A stretch of 64,000 nucleotides of DNA from Epiperipatus broadwayi (taxonomy: Eukaryota; Onychophora; Udeonychophora; Euonychophora; Peripatidae), in assembly GCA_028023455.1 (NCBI GenBank), contig JAQFVV010000285.1, positions 995,501 to 1,059,500 on the forward strand, read 5' to 3'. Under the pieces are notes generated by a model. That model made no database searches. It saw only the letters and a list, made by a program, of their open reading frames with translations, and was not told the DNA's origin. Numbering within the stretch: position 1 is the stretch's first letter; every line of letters begins with the position of its first letter. The translations under genes were made by a program, and so were the position numbers. Of this stretch, positions 44,875 to 56,409 are shown piece after piece.

Positions 44875-45215
44875 TTAATATATGTGGATATATATCCATT
44901 CAATATATATAACAGAGTAATTTTGTAGTAGAATTGAGAAAAAAAAATCACATAATAGATCGTGTCAGATATCCATTTGTTTATCTGTCTTCTCTCATGT
45001 ATTGATATAGATGTCGCTGTATGTGCTTTAAATCGTGGAGACATATTTAAAAGGGCAAAAAAACATAATTTGCAGAAAAAGGCTTTTATATAATAATTTT
45101 ATAATTTGTAATCTTTGTTGCTTGTATATATGTATTTTTAAACATATTTGACTATCGTATACTTGAAGTGCAACATAAAAAAAGAATTGGTTTTAATTCT
45201 GATTCTTTTTCTGTA

Positions 45216-45595
45216 TAAAAAAAATGTAGCACTCATTAAGGTGACTGATACACATACAACAACAATAAAAAAACAACAATAAGAATTTTACAAGCAACTG
45301 CAGTGACTATTTGTACTATTTTTCCATTGACATAATTTTATAAAGTAATCCTAGACACTATTGTTTTGGATACCCTTGCATTTACCTCATTAATTTTAAA
45401 AGTTATTATTTCTTTTTTATTAGAGTCCCATATGACTTCTTAGAATTTTTAGTTTGAAAACAAAAGCATTTTTAATATTATTACAATAATAACTTTGAAA
45501 TATTTTAAAATAATATATATATAAATACATCTGACTTATTTTTAAAACATGAGTACAAACAGTCAAAATAATAGTCATAGATCACATGACTCTAT
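45216..45595. other. AT-rich tract, no gene seen
   Basis: No recognisable feature. Confidence 0.35.
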
Positions 45596-45599
45596 TCTC

Positions 45600-45925
45600 T
45601 TAAGCTTGTAAGTTATAAAAAATGAGGATTGCCAATTCCTCAAAAAGCTTTGAGATAAATGCTTAGCCAGGGAAAGCATTTAAAATATCTCTGTCAGGAA
45701 CCCCTCCCCAAACCCCCAACCATGGTTTTGTGCTTTGGCATTCCTCAGAGATGTGTCAGGGTAGATTCAGACACTAGATCTAAAAATACCAACCCAAAGC
45801 CAGCATTTAACTAAAAGTTATCTATTGAGTGGAAAATCTGAAATTTTCAGACACCCACATGTCTTCAAACCCAGCTAACCAACTCAAATAGCTATATGAG
45901 GCTGATAAATCTTCAGTATAAACAT
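45600..45925 (-). repeat. Family C repeat, minus strand
   Basis: Carries the CACTAGATCTAAAAATACCAA block of the family. On the minus strand CTGAGGA, TGC/GCA and CAAAAC resemble a decayed hammerhead core. A C-rich stretch (CCCCTCCCCAAACCCCC) near 45694-45716 is unusual in this window. Confidence 0.55.
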
Positions 45926-46660
45926 TATACTTTTTAAACAAACATTACATTTAAAATATTTGTGAATTCAGAATCAACACATGAACATATACAGAAAAAC
46001 CCACATACATGTGAAAATGTAATTATTATTCAGCTATTCACACCTTCTATTTAATATAGATATAAGAAATGTTACTTTAACTTTAAAAATGTATGTTTTT
46101 AAATTGAAGTGATGTTTGATTAAGATGTCAAACCTATCGTGTATTATTTTCTTAAAGATAGGATAAAATAAAATGAGTTGCAAATTGTTATTTTATATAT
46201 TGTTTTGTTTTATAATAACTTAAAATCAGTTGTAATGAGATAAAATTAGATAAGACATGACTTCATAATTTTAATAATACACAACCTTATAAACAACAAA
46301 TAAATGACTTATAAAGCTTTTTTTAAAAGATATTTAATATACCCAAGGTATGACCAGGATAGTGCAATATATATTCTTATCTCAGTGCATCTTTCACATT
46401 TGCTCAATTTTATCACAACCACCCATCAGCCCAGAAGCCAGATCAACCTCTCACCCTATTGATGCATTAGAAACATATACTTGTTCAAGTCATTTATATA
46501 GCACATGTTACAATTTAACTTCAATAATACATTATTATTTTTAGAGATACTTAAGTTTAACTTTATATAATATGTAAAATATTTTTCAAAATTCTATTCC
46601 ATCACACATTACTGAAACACATAATCAATACATATGTACATATATGTAATATAGGGAGCA
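45926..46660. other. AT-rich tract, no gene seen
   Basis: No recognisable feature; the 64-codon frame at 46350-46544 has no family resemblance. Confidence 0.35.
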
Positions 46661-46960
46661 TACTAATAGCTCTAACAAGCTTTTATTGATAAGTGCCACA
46701 AGTGGAAGCATTTAAATATCTATCTAGAATTATCCCTATCCTCAGACTGATTGTTTTTGAGGTTTTGCTCATGTCAGTAAGGAACTAGGATATTCAACAC
46801 TAGATCTAAAATACCAATTCAAAATTCTACACTTATTTAATACATAAATATTAAATAGAAAATTTGAAATTTTTAGCCAGGTAAATGTCTTTAAATCTAG
46901 CAATATAACTTAAATAGCTATATGGGTCTGAAAAAACTTCAGTCTCACCATATATTAATA
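46660..46960 (-). repeat. Family C repeat with hammerhead-like core
   Basis: Minus strand: stem I side TTCCTTA, box CTGACATGA (as at 195-203), an altered stem II, AAAAC, then AATCAGTC and TGAGGA, which pairs with the first strand apart from one position. Core position G12 is lost. Confidence 0.6.
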
Positions 46961-47079
46961 GCCTCAGAAATTTAACATCACCAAAGCCTCAAGGGCAAAG
47001 TTATAATAATCCATAAAGCAAGTCATATATCATGTGACTTGTTTTAAGCTTGAATTATAGATATATAATATAAAGAGTG

Positions 47080-47600
47080 CACAAATAGTTCTAAAAAGTT
47101 TTTATTGATAAGTACCTCAAGAGAAAGTATTTATGACATCAATCTAGAATTATCCCTATCCACAGAGTGATCTGTTTCAGTGAGGAACTAGGACATTCAG
47201 AACTAGATCTAAAATACCAATTCAAAAGGCAGCATTTATCTAATGTATAACTATTAAGTAGAAAATCGAAAAATTTCAGACACGTAAATGTCTTTAAAAG
47301 GTTTTCAGACCCAGATAGCTATTTAAGTTAAATAGCTGGATTTAAAGACATTTATGTGTCTGAAGATTTCAGATTTTCTACTTAATCATTAGATAAGTGC
47401 TGTTTTTTGAGTTGGTATTTTAGATCTAGTGTCTGAATGTCATAGTTCCTGAGAAGATCCATAAGCTTGAAACTGATCAGTCTGAGGATAAGGATAATTC
47501 TAGCTAAAGATTTTAAATGCTTTCTCTTGCAGCACTTATCAACAAAAGGTTGTTAGAGAACTATTGATGTGTTCCCTATATTACATATCTGTAATAATAC
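47080..47600. repeat. Family C inverted pair
   Basis: The minus-orientation copy (47085-47330) and plus-orientation copy (47335-47600) meet near 47332. Both have damaged hammerhead regions: on the left the stem II and GAAA part is deleted (CTGAAACAG), and on the right (47432-47475) most of the first box is lost while CTTGAAAC, CAGTC and TGAGGA remain. The inverted arrangement parallels family A. Confidence 0.65.
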
Positions 47601-47840
47601 AAGCTTAAAACAAGTCATGTGATATATGACTTTATATATATATATATATAATTAAAAAATATTCACAGGCATTTAAAGGCAAAAATAAATAATTTTGACC
47701 AGAATTTTTTATATTTTTTTAATAAAAAAGATTACCACACAGAGTCTTATAGATAATAATTAAATATTCATTGGTTTTTAATTGTAAATACTAAATAACA
47801 ACTATGATATAACAGAATAAACACTAATAAAATATGGACG

Positions 47841-47844
<4 letters not shown>

Positions 47845-47900
<56 letters not shown>
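47845..47900. repeat. (TA)n microsatellite
   Basis: About 28 uninterrupted TA units directly before the Penelope fragment. Confidence 0.95.
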
Positions 47901-47902
<2 letters not shown>

Positions 47903-48183
47903 TGAATCAAGGTGCAGTATTGAAAAAAAATTAAAGGAACATGAACTGTTATACAAGCATGTGAAAAGAAAAATTAATAATGATGATTTAATAATTGCTT
48001 CAGTATTCTTGGATCACGAAAGGACATGCAAATATAAATTTAAGTTTGATATTGGAAGTAAGATTCTTCATATAGAGAGAAAGTACAACAAAATAAAAAT
48101 TAAGGAGGCAATTTTAATAAATAAAAATAAAATCAATATAATTAATAGACAAGTGGCTAACATTAAAATTCGGGCTTCATAGG
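47901..48183 (+). pseudogene. Penelope-like GIY-YIG endonuclease fragment (family 4)
   Basis: Plus strand. GESRCSIEKKLKEHE (from about 47903) corresponds to the GxTxxxxxxRxxEH part of GIY-YIG nucleases. It is followed by a decayed AEHxxxxxH region, then ILHIERKYNKIKIKEAILINKN and NIINRQ before a stop at 48179-48181. The frame is open from within the (TA)n tract. It is more diverged than families 1 and 2. Confidence 0.65.
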
Positions 48184-48224
48184 ATTTGAGTTGATGACGT
48201 TTGCTTCCATTATGGTTTTTTTAA

Positions 48225-48425
48225 TTTAACTGGAGTTGAGGAGGATTAAGGAATTAACCAAAAGTGCTTCTGCATATTTAAAGACTATAAATAATATTTA
48301 ATTGCCATAATATTTATTGTTTTTATAAAGCCAATAAATATTATTTTTATAAAGCCAATAAACATCACATGATCCATACATGGCAATAGTATAGAGAGAG
48401 TTTTGCCTGATTTATTATTTTTATT
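48225..48425 (+). repeat. Repeat remnants, including family A end fragment
   Basis: GATTAAGGAATTAACCAAAA (48244) recurs at 53826. TTTTTATAAAGCCAATAAA occurs twice (48318 and 48343), the second followed by ACATCACATGATCC and GAGAGTTTTGCCTG, the joined outer ends of family A as at 14788-14880. Confidence 0.55.
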
Positions 48426-50665
48426 GTTATTACAATTGTTTTTTTAATTAATGAACATTTTATTTGTATTATATATATACACACACATTATATATATATA
48501 AAGTACTTTATTATTTTAAATAAAACTGCAGTGCAAGATATACAAAATATATTATAGAACATCCATAACCTATATTGAAATCATTATTAAAGAAATAACC
48601 CATTAAACATTATTTTTCTTTAGTGCATTCTATAGAAGCATAAGTAATTAGTGGACACCATTATGCATTATCTAGGAAAAATAATATTCACAGACTACTT
48701 TGTAAATATAATTTGTGCTAAACAATAGGAATCCATTGATTAATTTTATTATTTCATAAATGACATTAATCTACTCATATAAAGTAGATTAATGTCACAA
48801 TTGCTGATAAATTTAGCCATGGTTATTTCAAACCCCATTTCCACTTACCCCACAAAATCAAGCACTAAATGCTACTATATATATATTAATTATTGAGAAA
48901 AAACTTAGGATAATCGTTAAAATAAAAAATACCTTTAAATATTTTTTTATAAATTTAAATATTATATAAAATTTAAAACAGTTATTAAAAAAATATGAGT
49001 AATAGGATTTAAAAAATTGAAAACAAAAAGTAATTGTTTAAGTGCATTCATTTACAACAGAACAGAAATATAAAAAATCAAATTTTCCAACTTTATAACA
49101 AATAAATATATTTTGCATTTATTTATTTTTTAAAAGTAGACAATTACATAAGAATGTTTTTGCTAATTTCAAAAAATGTTAGTTGAGAAAGAAAAGCATT
49201 ACTAAACAGAATATTCGAGTCAAAATATTTAAGCACATCATGCAACAAAACAAGATACATCAGGTTTAGTTAACATGTAATAGGCTTCACGTTCATAATT
49301 ATATTTTTACTCAATAGGTGGAGACTTGTTTTTAAACAAAAAATCTTGTTCCTAACTGCTTTATAATACTTGAGAAATGAAGATATTTATTTTAGTTTAT
49401 TACGATTTTAAATATATACGAAAATCATCATTCACACCCACATACAATTGCTTTTATTCATTTTGCTACAAAACAGACACATTGAGATCTCAGTTTAGAA
49501 CTAACTAAAGAGGGAAAGGCATGGTAATTTACTTGGGTTCAAAGTCTGGAGGAGGATTAAAGCCAATAATCATATAAATTTGGATGATAGTATTAAGATA
49601 AGATGGACATTAGAAATTTATTCTGTTGAATTTTTAAGATGTCAAAAAGAAAAAAAGAATCTTTTCAAGTTAATATAGCAAAGTTCTTTTTTGGCAGTCG
49701 CTTTACACAGGCATAAAATATATGTGGAAAATATAGCAATTAGATAACAATTATCAAAAAGAAAAAAACTATAACTATACATTAGAGAATCTTTTTATGA
49801 GAAAATACATTGTTAAAAGGGTGAACATTACAACAGTTTTAAAATTATATTTGGACTCTTAGTAATATATATTTCAAGACTGAAATGTAAACATACTTTT
49901 TAATGCAAATATAATGTGAAAAAAATGAAAAAACAATATTAATATCTGATACACCTTAACCTTAGAAACACTCTATATAATTTAACCTCAAATTTGGAAA
50001 GCATTTTGAATATTGACAGACTTCAGATAATAAGTTAGATATAGATTGAAGGTTTTACTAAGCAGGGGTTCACAAACCTGCAAAACAGAAAATTATCAGT
50101 ATTTTTTCTAGATATACAAAGCAATGGTTGAATGCGAGTGGAAAGAATTGACTACTTGGAGTTCTATAAAATGGGTTCATAAAACCTAAGATGATAGTAA
50201 ACGTAAATGTTAAAAGACAAAAAATACTGAAGATAACAAACGTCTAATGAAGAGTAAACTAAATTGTTATTCAGAATTTAATATTCATCAAATTAGTACA
50301 GATTCTGTACTCAAATTTAAGACTGCATTTCATTGTAATATAATTTCTATTTTCTGGTTAGTATATAAAAATATATCTAATCAATATCATATCTTAGGAC
50401 ATTTATTTGCAGCAAAATGTTCTCAATATACATCCGTTATACCAATAATCTTGTTATTATTTGAAATACAATTGTTCTTCTTCACAACCTCAACCTTGAC
50501 TAAGATAACTGTGATTTCAATGAAATCAATGAAGGAATTTTTGCTTCAAAAAATGAATATCTTTATGGAATCTAACACGATCCTTTTGGTGCCGATAAAT
50601 AATTTCTCTATGCATATGGGATGACTATATAAAATTTTTGATATCTTGATAATCTGTCCTTATTA
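48426..50665. other. AT-rich tract, no gene seen
   Basis: Contains the hairpin at 48761-48797. At 50064-50082 CAGGGGTTCACAAACCTG resembles one hAT terminus, but no partner was found. The 125-codon frame at 50247-50624 has no protein-like composition. Confidence 0.35.
48761..48797. repeat. Perfect 15-bp hairpin
   Basis: TGACATTAATCTACT (48761-48775) and its exact complement (48783-48797) enclose a 7-base loop. Confidence 0.9.
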
Positions 50666-50669
50666 ATAA

Positions 50670-50780
50670 TACCAAACAGAGTTTAAATATATTAAATGAA
50701 ATTAAGTCAACTGAGTATACTGTTAACTTTAAAGTATACTCGTTTAATTTTCACTTAATACATTTAAAGTCTGTATGGTA
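50670..50780. repeat. Small foldback element
   Basis: Arms of about 48 bp (50671-50720 and 50734-50780) with a few mismatches, ends ACCAAACAGA and its complement, inner stem GAGTATAC/GTATACTC, loop of 13 bases. Confidence 0.75.
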
Positions 50781-50837
50781 TTTTTATATTATGTATATAT
50801 ATATAAATCTATTATTATAAAGCACTGAAAATCTTGA

Positions 50838-51428
50838 AATTATTATGATAGGAAGTCGAACTCTGATAAGCACTATTACTTTAAATATTATAATATTTAA
50901 ATATATGTGTTCGAACCCTCCAACCCCAAAATAGTGTGCGCTGAAGCTAACGATTGTAAAAGGAAGATTAAAGAAGCCTATTTTATCATCAACAATAACA
51001 ACACGATCAATAGACGTCCTATCTCAAGAAAATGGACAAGGTAATTTACATACGCATTTGCATACATTACCATTTACCAATATCACAACAATGATTTAAA
51101 ATTTGTTTTGGCCATGAATATGAGGGACAAAACCTCAAAATCGCTAGGCCTGCATTAGTTTACTTTGATTGTTTTTGTTACCACCAACAGCTTCTTCACC
51201 CAGTGTGTTAAAGTGCTTGTATATACTATATATTACTTTAAATATTATAATATTTAAATACATATAAGGCTTTAACTTTAATACTATGCACCTTTGAGTG
51301 GGTTAAAGCCTTATATGTCTTAATTTATGTGCTGACCATGCGCTAATAAGAATTAATAATTATAATATTTAAAGTAATAGCGCATTATAGGGCATTGTCT
51401 GAGTTTGACTGCTATCATAATTATATAT
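50838..51428 (+). mobile_element. Penelope-like fragment (family 5) in inverted ends
   Basis: The ends are inverse copies: ATTATGATAGGAAGTCGAAC at about 50843 and the complement of ATTATGATAGCAGTCAAACT at about 51420, plus TTACTTTAAATATTATAAT inside both. The plus-strand coding remnant at about 50935-51035 reads IKEAYFIINNNN and INRRPISRKW, the C-terminal block of Penelope endonucleases. The right part (51260-51360) matches the segment at 30.06-30.17 kb. Confidence 0.65.
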
Positions 51429-53150
51429 ATATGTATATTATCGTTAATTTGATAACTTGGAGCACAATATCAGATTTGCAAAATTTTCAGGAAAAAGTCA
51501 TTTAAATACAAATTTGTAATTCATTTCATAAAATGGAAAATATTTCAAAATTAAAAATAATGAAGTAGAAAACTTAAATGCAACTTATTTATAAATAAAT
51601 ATTCCTTTAAAATAGTATTTTAAAAAAATTAGTGATTACTTACTTGAATATAAAGAAATTTTGCATTGTTTAGTGGTAACAATTTGAATACTGAATGGCA
51701 ATAAAAGTTGCAACGCTTTTGCATATATTATACATGGTGATCAATAAATTCTATGAGAGCAGTGTCAGATTGTAATTTTATTTAGGAAGTAATAATCCTC
51801 CTCACTTGCTGCATTCTATAATATTAAACTAGTGGTGTAAAATGTGAGGATACTCTCCTTCCAGCCACAAATGATGTTAAAAAGAAATGGTTAAAAGATT
51901 GTTTATCATTAAATACCTATTTTTGCTTTAAAATTTAATTAAATAGATCAATACATTTAAATCCATTATCTACTTATATTTTCTTTAAATTCTGTATCTC
52001 TAAGTCTTATTTTTTTTTAATAAAAATTGAAACTTCTTTCTATGTCTTATTAAAACTGATCTAATGTAAAAAGAATACTCATAAACATTTTACTTTCACT
52101 TTATATTTAGAGATAAACCTTTAGTATGAAATCATAAACTTTTTGGCTTTATGTTTTATAGATCTGAGAAGAAATGAAAAATAAACTGATATGACTTACT
52201 AACTATTCAAATTTTAATAAGAAAAAAATGTGTTTTGAAAATAAATTTTTATACATAATTAGATTTATAAAAACTTTTGTAGACATTAAATCTTCAGCCA
52301 ACTTTTTACTTTTTTGAAAATAAAACTTTGCAAATATTTTACTTTAAGCTGTCATACAGAGATGTAAATAAATATATGTGGATGAATTAAGCTTCTTCAT
52401 AAAGGAGTTTATTACACATAGAATATAGTTTGACCACATTACATGATGAACTAACTGTAAGTACATTTTATTGATTTTTTTAAAAAATTGATTCTTAATG
52501 TAGAAAATTGCAATTTTTGTTTTGGAAATTTTTATACAAAAGATTGAAAAATAAAAATTTATTACTGATATCAAATTCTGACTAAATTGTTTTTATTCCA
52601 ATCTTACTAAAGCAATAACAATATTGTATTAGAAACTATGTTATTTGTTATTGAAAATAAATCTTTAGTATAAAAATCACACAATGTTTACTTTTGAATA
52701 TTATTGAAACATACTCTGAATTTATTACAGTTTAATAAGTTTAATATATATATATATCAGTGATGAAGCGTAACTTTTTTAGGAATGGAAGCACACTTTT
52801 TTTTTATAATGTTTTTATTTCACTTCCTACAACAATCACATGTAGAAAAATCTAAAATTCTCTTAGATGTAAATCAAAGAATATATTATCAATATATTTT
52901 TATCTTCCAAATCCTTTTAACATTCTTAAAAGTTTAATTGTAAATTAGATCTTAGCACTGTTTGAACTTTTTATAATCAATGTGAATGTGTTAGTCAAAT
53001 TCATTCCTTGCATATATAAAAACATTTCAACTGTTGGTAAAAAAATTGAAGGTGAATTTTTTAAATTGATTTTTAATTAAAGCTTTAGAAAGTTTTAGTG
53101 AATTTTTCAATGGAAGCACTCAGTCCATTCAATACATGGATGCTTTGTCC
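51429..53150. other. AT-rich tract, no gene seen
   Basis: No recognisable feature beyond short A/T runs. Confidence 0.35.
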
Positions 53151-53154
<4 letters not shown>

Positions 53155-53200
<46 letters not shown>

Positions 53201-53204
53201 TCAG

Positions 53205-53244
<40 letters not shown>
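53155..53244. repeat. (TA)n pair around short spacer
   Basis: Two (TA)n blocks separated by CAGTCAGTATA-type spacer sequence. Confidence 0.9.
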
Positions 53245-53248
<4 letters not shown>

Positions 53249-53819
53249 CTGACAGAGTTTTTTTTAAATCTTGGCTAATGTAATAATGTAATAGACAAAC
53301 ATTAAAATATGCCACCATTTTTAAGTTTAATTTGTTATTGAAAATAATCATCTAGTGTAGATTTGCAAATTTTTTTTGCAACTGGAAATTATTGTATAAA
53401 AAATTATAAATTTCAAACAGTGCAAAGATTATTAAGTTTCTAAATTTTTATTGGTATATCTTTTATCTCAATTTCTACCATATCTTAATTACCCATCAAT
53501 TCAAAAAGTAAGACAACTCCACTAACAACTTTTGCTTATTATGTATGCTAAAAACATAATGTATTATGAGTAGTTAAATTTGATAACCATTTCTAATTAA
53601 TCTTGGCTAATATTATAATGTAGCAATCTAATATTTAACATTACTGCCATATAAAATTTATTTATTTCATTTGCTATTAAAATAAATTTAGCATATAGTT
53701 ACAATTATTTTACCTACAGATTAGTCAGATGATTTAAAATTTTATGAAGCTTAAGATATATACATAATACAAATAAAATGTTCTTTAATTAAAAACTATT
53801 GTAATAACAAAGATTTAAC

Positions 53820-54090
53820 AGCAATTGTGGAAGATTAAGGAATTAACCAAAAGTACTTCTGCTGCCAATTAAAAAAACTGTATACAATAATTAATTACCA
53901 TGTGAGTTTGAAAATAAAATGACTACTCTTATTTTCTTAAAAACTTTATTGTTTGGCTGGGATGAGAGCATCCTTACAGTTTTATCATCATGTTTAAAAA
54001 ATGATGCTCGTGTGAAGGTTTGTTCACATTCTATATAGTGCTGTGCTTATAAAACTTTATAGAGTATTATTTGGTTTTTAAAAAAAGGGA
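53820..54090 (+). repeat. Dispersed repeat shared with 14.6-15.0 kb and 48.2 kb
   Basis: GATTAAGGAATTAACCAAAA (53826) as at 48.24 kb, then TTTCTTAAAAACTTTATTGT and TTACAGTTTTATCATC as at 14.72-14.79 kb. Here the TTTTATCATC site is not interrupted, so it shows the empty site of the family A insertion at 14788. Confidence 0.6.
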
Positions 54091-55340
54091 ATCCAATGTA
54101 ATAAAAATATCAAAAAAAGGAGAAACAAATGCAATAATTTTAGCCTTGAATTGGAAAAGACAGCTATGCAAACTGATTTCAGGAGAGAAGGGTAGAGTAA
54201 TCATTACTAAAAAGTAAACAGAAAAAACAAAAGACTATAACCAACTCAAAGAATAGCCCTGATATGTTAGCCTTTTCTATGAATTCATGGGGTAAACAAT
54301 AGCTTTGCATTGCTGATTAACATGTGACTGTTGGAAAGCATTTATCCATACTAATTCTAATGCAGTAATTATAATAATATTTTCTTCTAAAAAAGAATAA
54401 GAATCAGAAACAACAAATACCTGAAATTTTGTACTTCTATGTAGGTATGAGTGTTCATCATACATAAAATACAGCTTTACCTATGTACAAGAAAAAACCA
54501 TCGATAAGTAAAGAAGTGGACCCAAGAATATGCCGATATAAAACATTATGTATTTGCCTATAGAGAACATTATTTTCTTTACTTTCAGACATTTGATTTC
54601 CAAGAAGGTTAATTGGAGTGGAGAAAGATGAAATGTATGCAGATTATTATCTAAGGTGTGTATAACAGGTGAACTTGTAAGGTTACAACATCAACAAAAC
54701 CATAGACAAAATACATTTATTATATGGATAAAAAAAATTAATTTGAATATAACATCTTAGAATTATTATGGATATAGATTTGATTATATTTTCCCATATT
54801 GTATTTAAAGCTTTTAATCATGGCTATTTGTTAGTTTAAATATTTTTGTATACATTAATTTGATTCCAATACTATAATCAGAATCACATCTGTATAGACA
54901 TTTAAAGTAATTGTAAATTTATAAACAAAAATTTCTTTATTTTCTTATTTTATGATTATTGTAAATAAATGTTATTTTCTTTTGTTTTGAAATATAATTA
55001 TTCGACTGTTTGATGTCATTTCGAACATATACAATTAATTTATCACTAAACCCGTGAAGTCATGCAATCCCTTGGGGAACATGTTGGGGCAACGAATTTA
55101 AAGTTGAAATGATGATGATCATGATTAATAATTTACCCAGAAATATTCTTTCTATAAAGAAAGTGGCATCTAAAAGCTAATTTAAATTTAGTCATAAAAA
55201 AGTAGTTTGGATTAATTAGGCTGAGTTTAACTTTCAAGGTGCTGATGACCTTTAAATCATAATCACTGCATGCCCATTATACTTGTTAAACTTAATAGGT
55301 ATCAGTACGCACACATACATATTATATATATATATATAAT
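54091..55340. other. AT-rich tract; one weak coding-like stretch
   Basis: A minus-strand frame at 54277-54437 is open and preceded by AATTTCAG, but its residues show no convincing family. No gene is called. Confidence 0.3.
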
Positions 55341-55342
55341 TT

Positions 55343-55960
55343 TAAGAGACTTGAAATCAGACTTTCAAGCTCTTTTCAGCTATCTAATGCATCTTATACA
55401 ATTGATATAGATGACCACATACATGTGAAAAAGATAAAGTATATTCAATAGACATATTTCATGCTGAACCAGTAATCATCAGTTGGTCCTGATTACCATT
55501 TCCAACACATATATACAATCAGTGTTCATTTTATATTAAGCTAACAAATTTTCAAAGTTTATTGAACAAGCTTCAATCTTTTTCAATCTCCAACTCTTTG
55601 TGTGAGAGACTTAAAGTCAATATGGATATGGAAATAATATTGGCATCTACAAGGGATTTAAGCATTCCGTCCTCAGATTTGTCAATGATTTGGATGGATA
55701 AAAAGTTGGAGAGTGAAGAATATTGAAGCTTCTTCATTAAAGTTTAAAGATTTCCTATATTAATACCTTTCTGATTGTATAAATGTGTGGCAGATGGTAA
55801 TCCGGACCAACTGTTGAGTGCTGGTTCAGCATGAAATGCATATATTAGAGACCATTCATCTGTTTACATGTACATGGATGGGTACATTAGTTGTATAATA
55901 TGGATTGGAGAGCTGAAGTGAGCTTGAAAGTCTAAGTTCAAGTCTCTTAAAGTTACATTA
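55343..55960. repeat. Family B2 inverted pair
   Basis: The minus-orientation copy (about 55343-55600) and plus-orientation copy (about 55700-55955) are inverse copies around a spacer of about 100 bp. The outer ends read AAGAGACTTGAA and its complement. Each arm carries a hammerhead: left (core 55482-55476) with CTGATGA, stem II and GAAA kept, right (55811-55817) with CTGTTGA, a mutation in the conserved box. Confidence 0.75.
55450..55490 (-). ncRNA. Hammerhead motif, core intact (family B2)
   Basis: Minus strand: CCAA, CTGATGA (55482-55476), a 15-base stem II segment with central pairing ACTG.../CAGCAT imperfect near the core, GAAA and a GTC triplet shortly after. Stem II is weaker than at 28.79 kb. 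Confidence 0.55.
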
Positions 55961-56084
55961 AATTAGTATAGATAATATACATGTATTTAAATATTATATA
56001 GCCAGCCTGTATTCTTCCCATGCTTCTTCTGTATAATTAAATAAATATATTAATGTCCTATATTTGAGATATCAGATTGCCTTA

Positions 56085-56405
56085 ACATCAACATGGGTAT
56101 TCCAATAATATTGGCATCAACAAGGACTTTCAACATTCCATTCTCACATTTTCAATAGTATGGAGAACTGAAGAATTGGAAAGTGGAGAAGATTGAAGCC
56201 TGTCCATTAAAGTTTGAAGATTTGTTATCTCAACATAAGCTGAACATTAATTGTTTATATGTGTGGTAGATGATAATCTGGATCAACTGATGAGTGTTGA
56301 TTCAGCATGAAATACATATGTTGGAAATCATTTATCTTTTTCACATGTATGGTGATCATGTATAACAGTTGGATAAGATGGATTAAATAGAGGTTTGCAA
56401 TTCCC
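56085..56405 (+). repeat. Family B2 repeat with hammerhead
   Basis: Plus strand. CTGATGA at 56287-56293, stem II segment 56294-56308 (GTGTTG/CAGCAT, wobble-paired), GAAA at 56309-56312, then ATACATATG and TTGG. The upstream body matches the 55.6-55.8 kb and 61.6-61.75 kb copies (GGAGAAGATTGAAGCCTGTC). Confidence 0.7.
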
Positions 56406-56409
56406 AAAA

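Larger units (their letters stand above)
42995..45215. mobile_element. About 2.2-kb palindrome of Penelope family 2 and family A
   Basis: From outside to centre each arm holds the family 2 terminal repeat, the Penelope endonuclease C-terminus, a family A arm with hammerhead, and a shared inner segment containing TTGGTGTCTTTGGCTC. The centre is a 23-base spacer between 43941 and 43965. The right arm is about 250 bp longer because it keeps the GIY-YIG start plus a small nested inversion. Arms match closely over hundreds of bases. Left boundary A-rich; no clean TSD was resolved. It may be an inverted tandem dimer of one Penelope-like element. Confidence 0.8.

Noticed and set aside
50060-50085. 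hAT terminus CAGGGGTTCACAAACC
   Set aside because: No inverse partner, TSD or transposase was found nearby; the motif is short enough to be chance.
50247-50624. 125-codon plus-strand frame
   Set aside because: Residues follow AT-rich base composition (I, F, L, N, S), and there are no motifs or splice context.
54277-54465. Minus-strand exon with AATTTCAG acceptor-like site
   Set aside because: The frame is open but of ordinary AT-driven composition. There is no partner exon in phase and no family resemblance.
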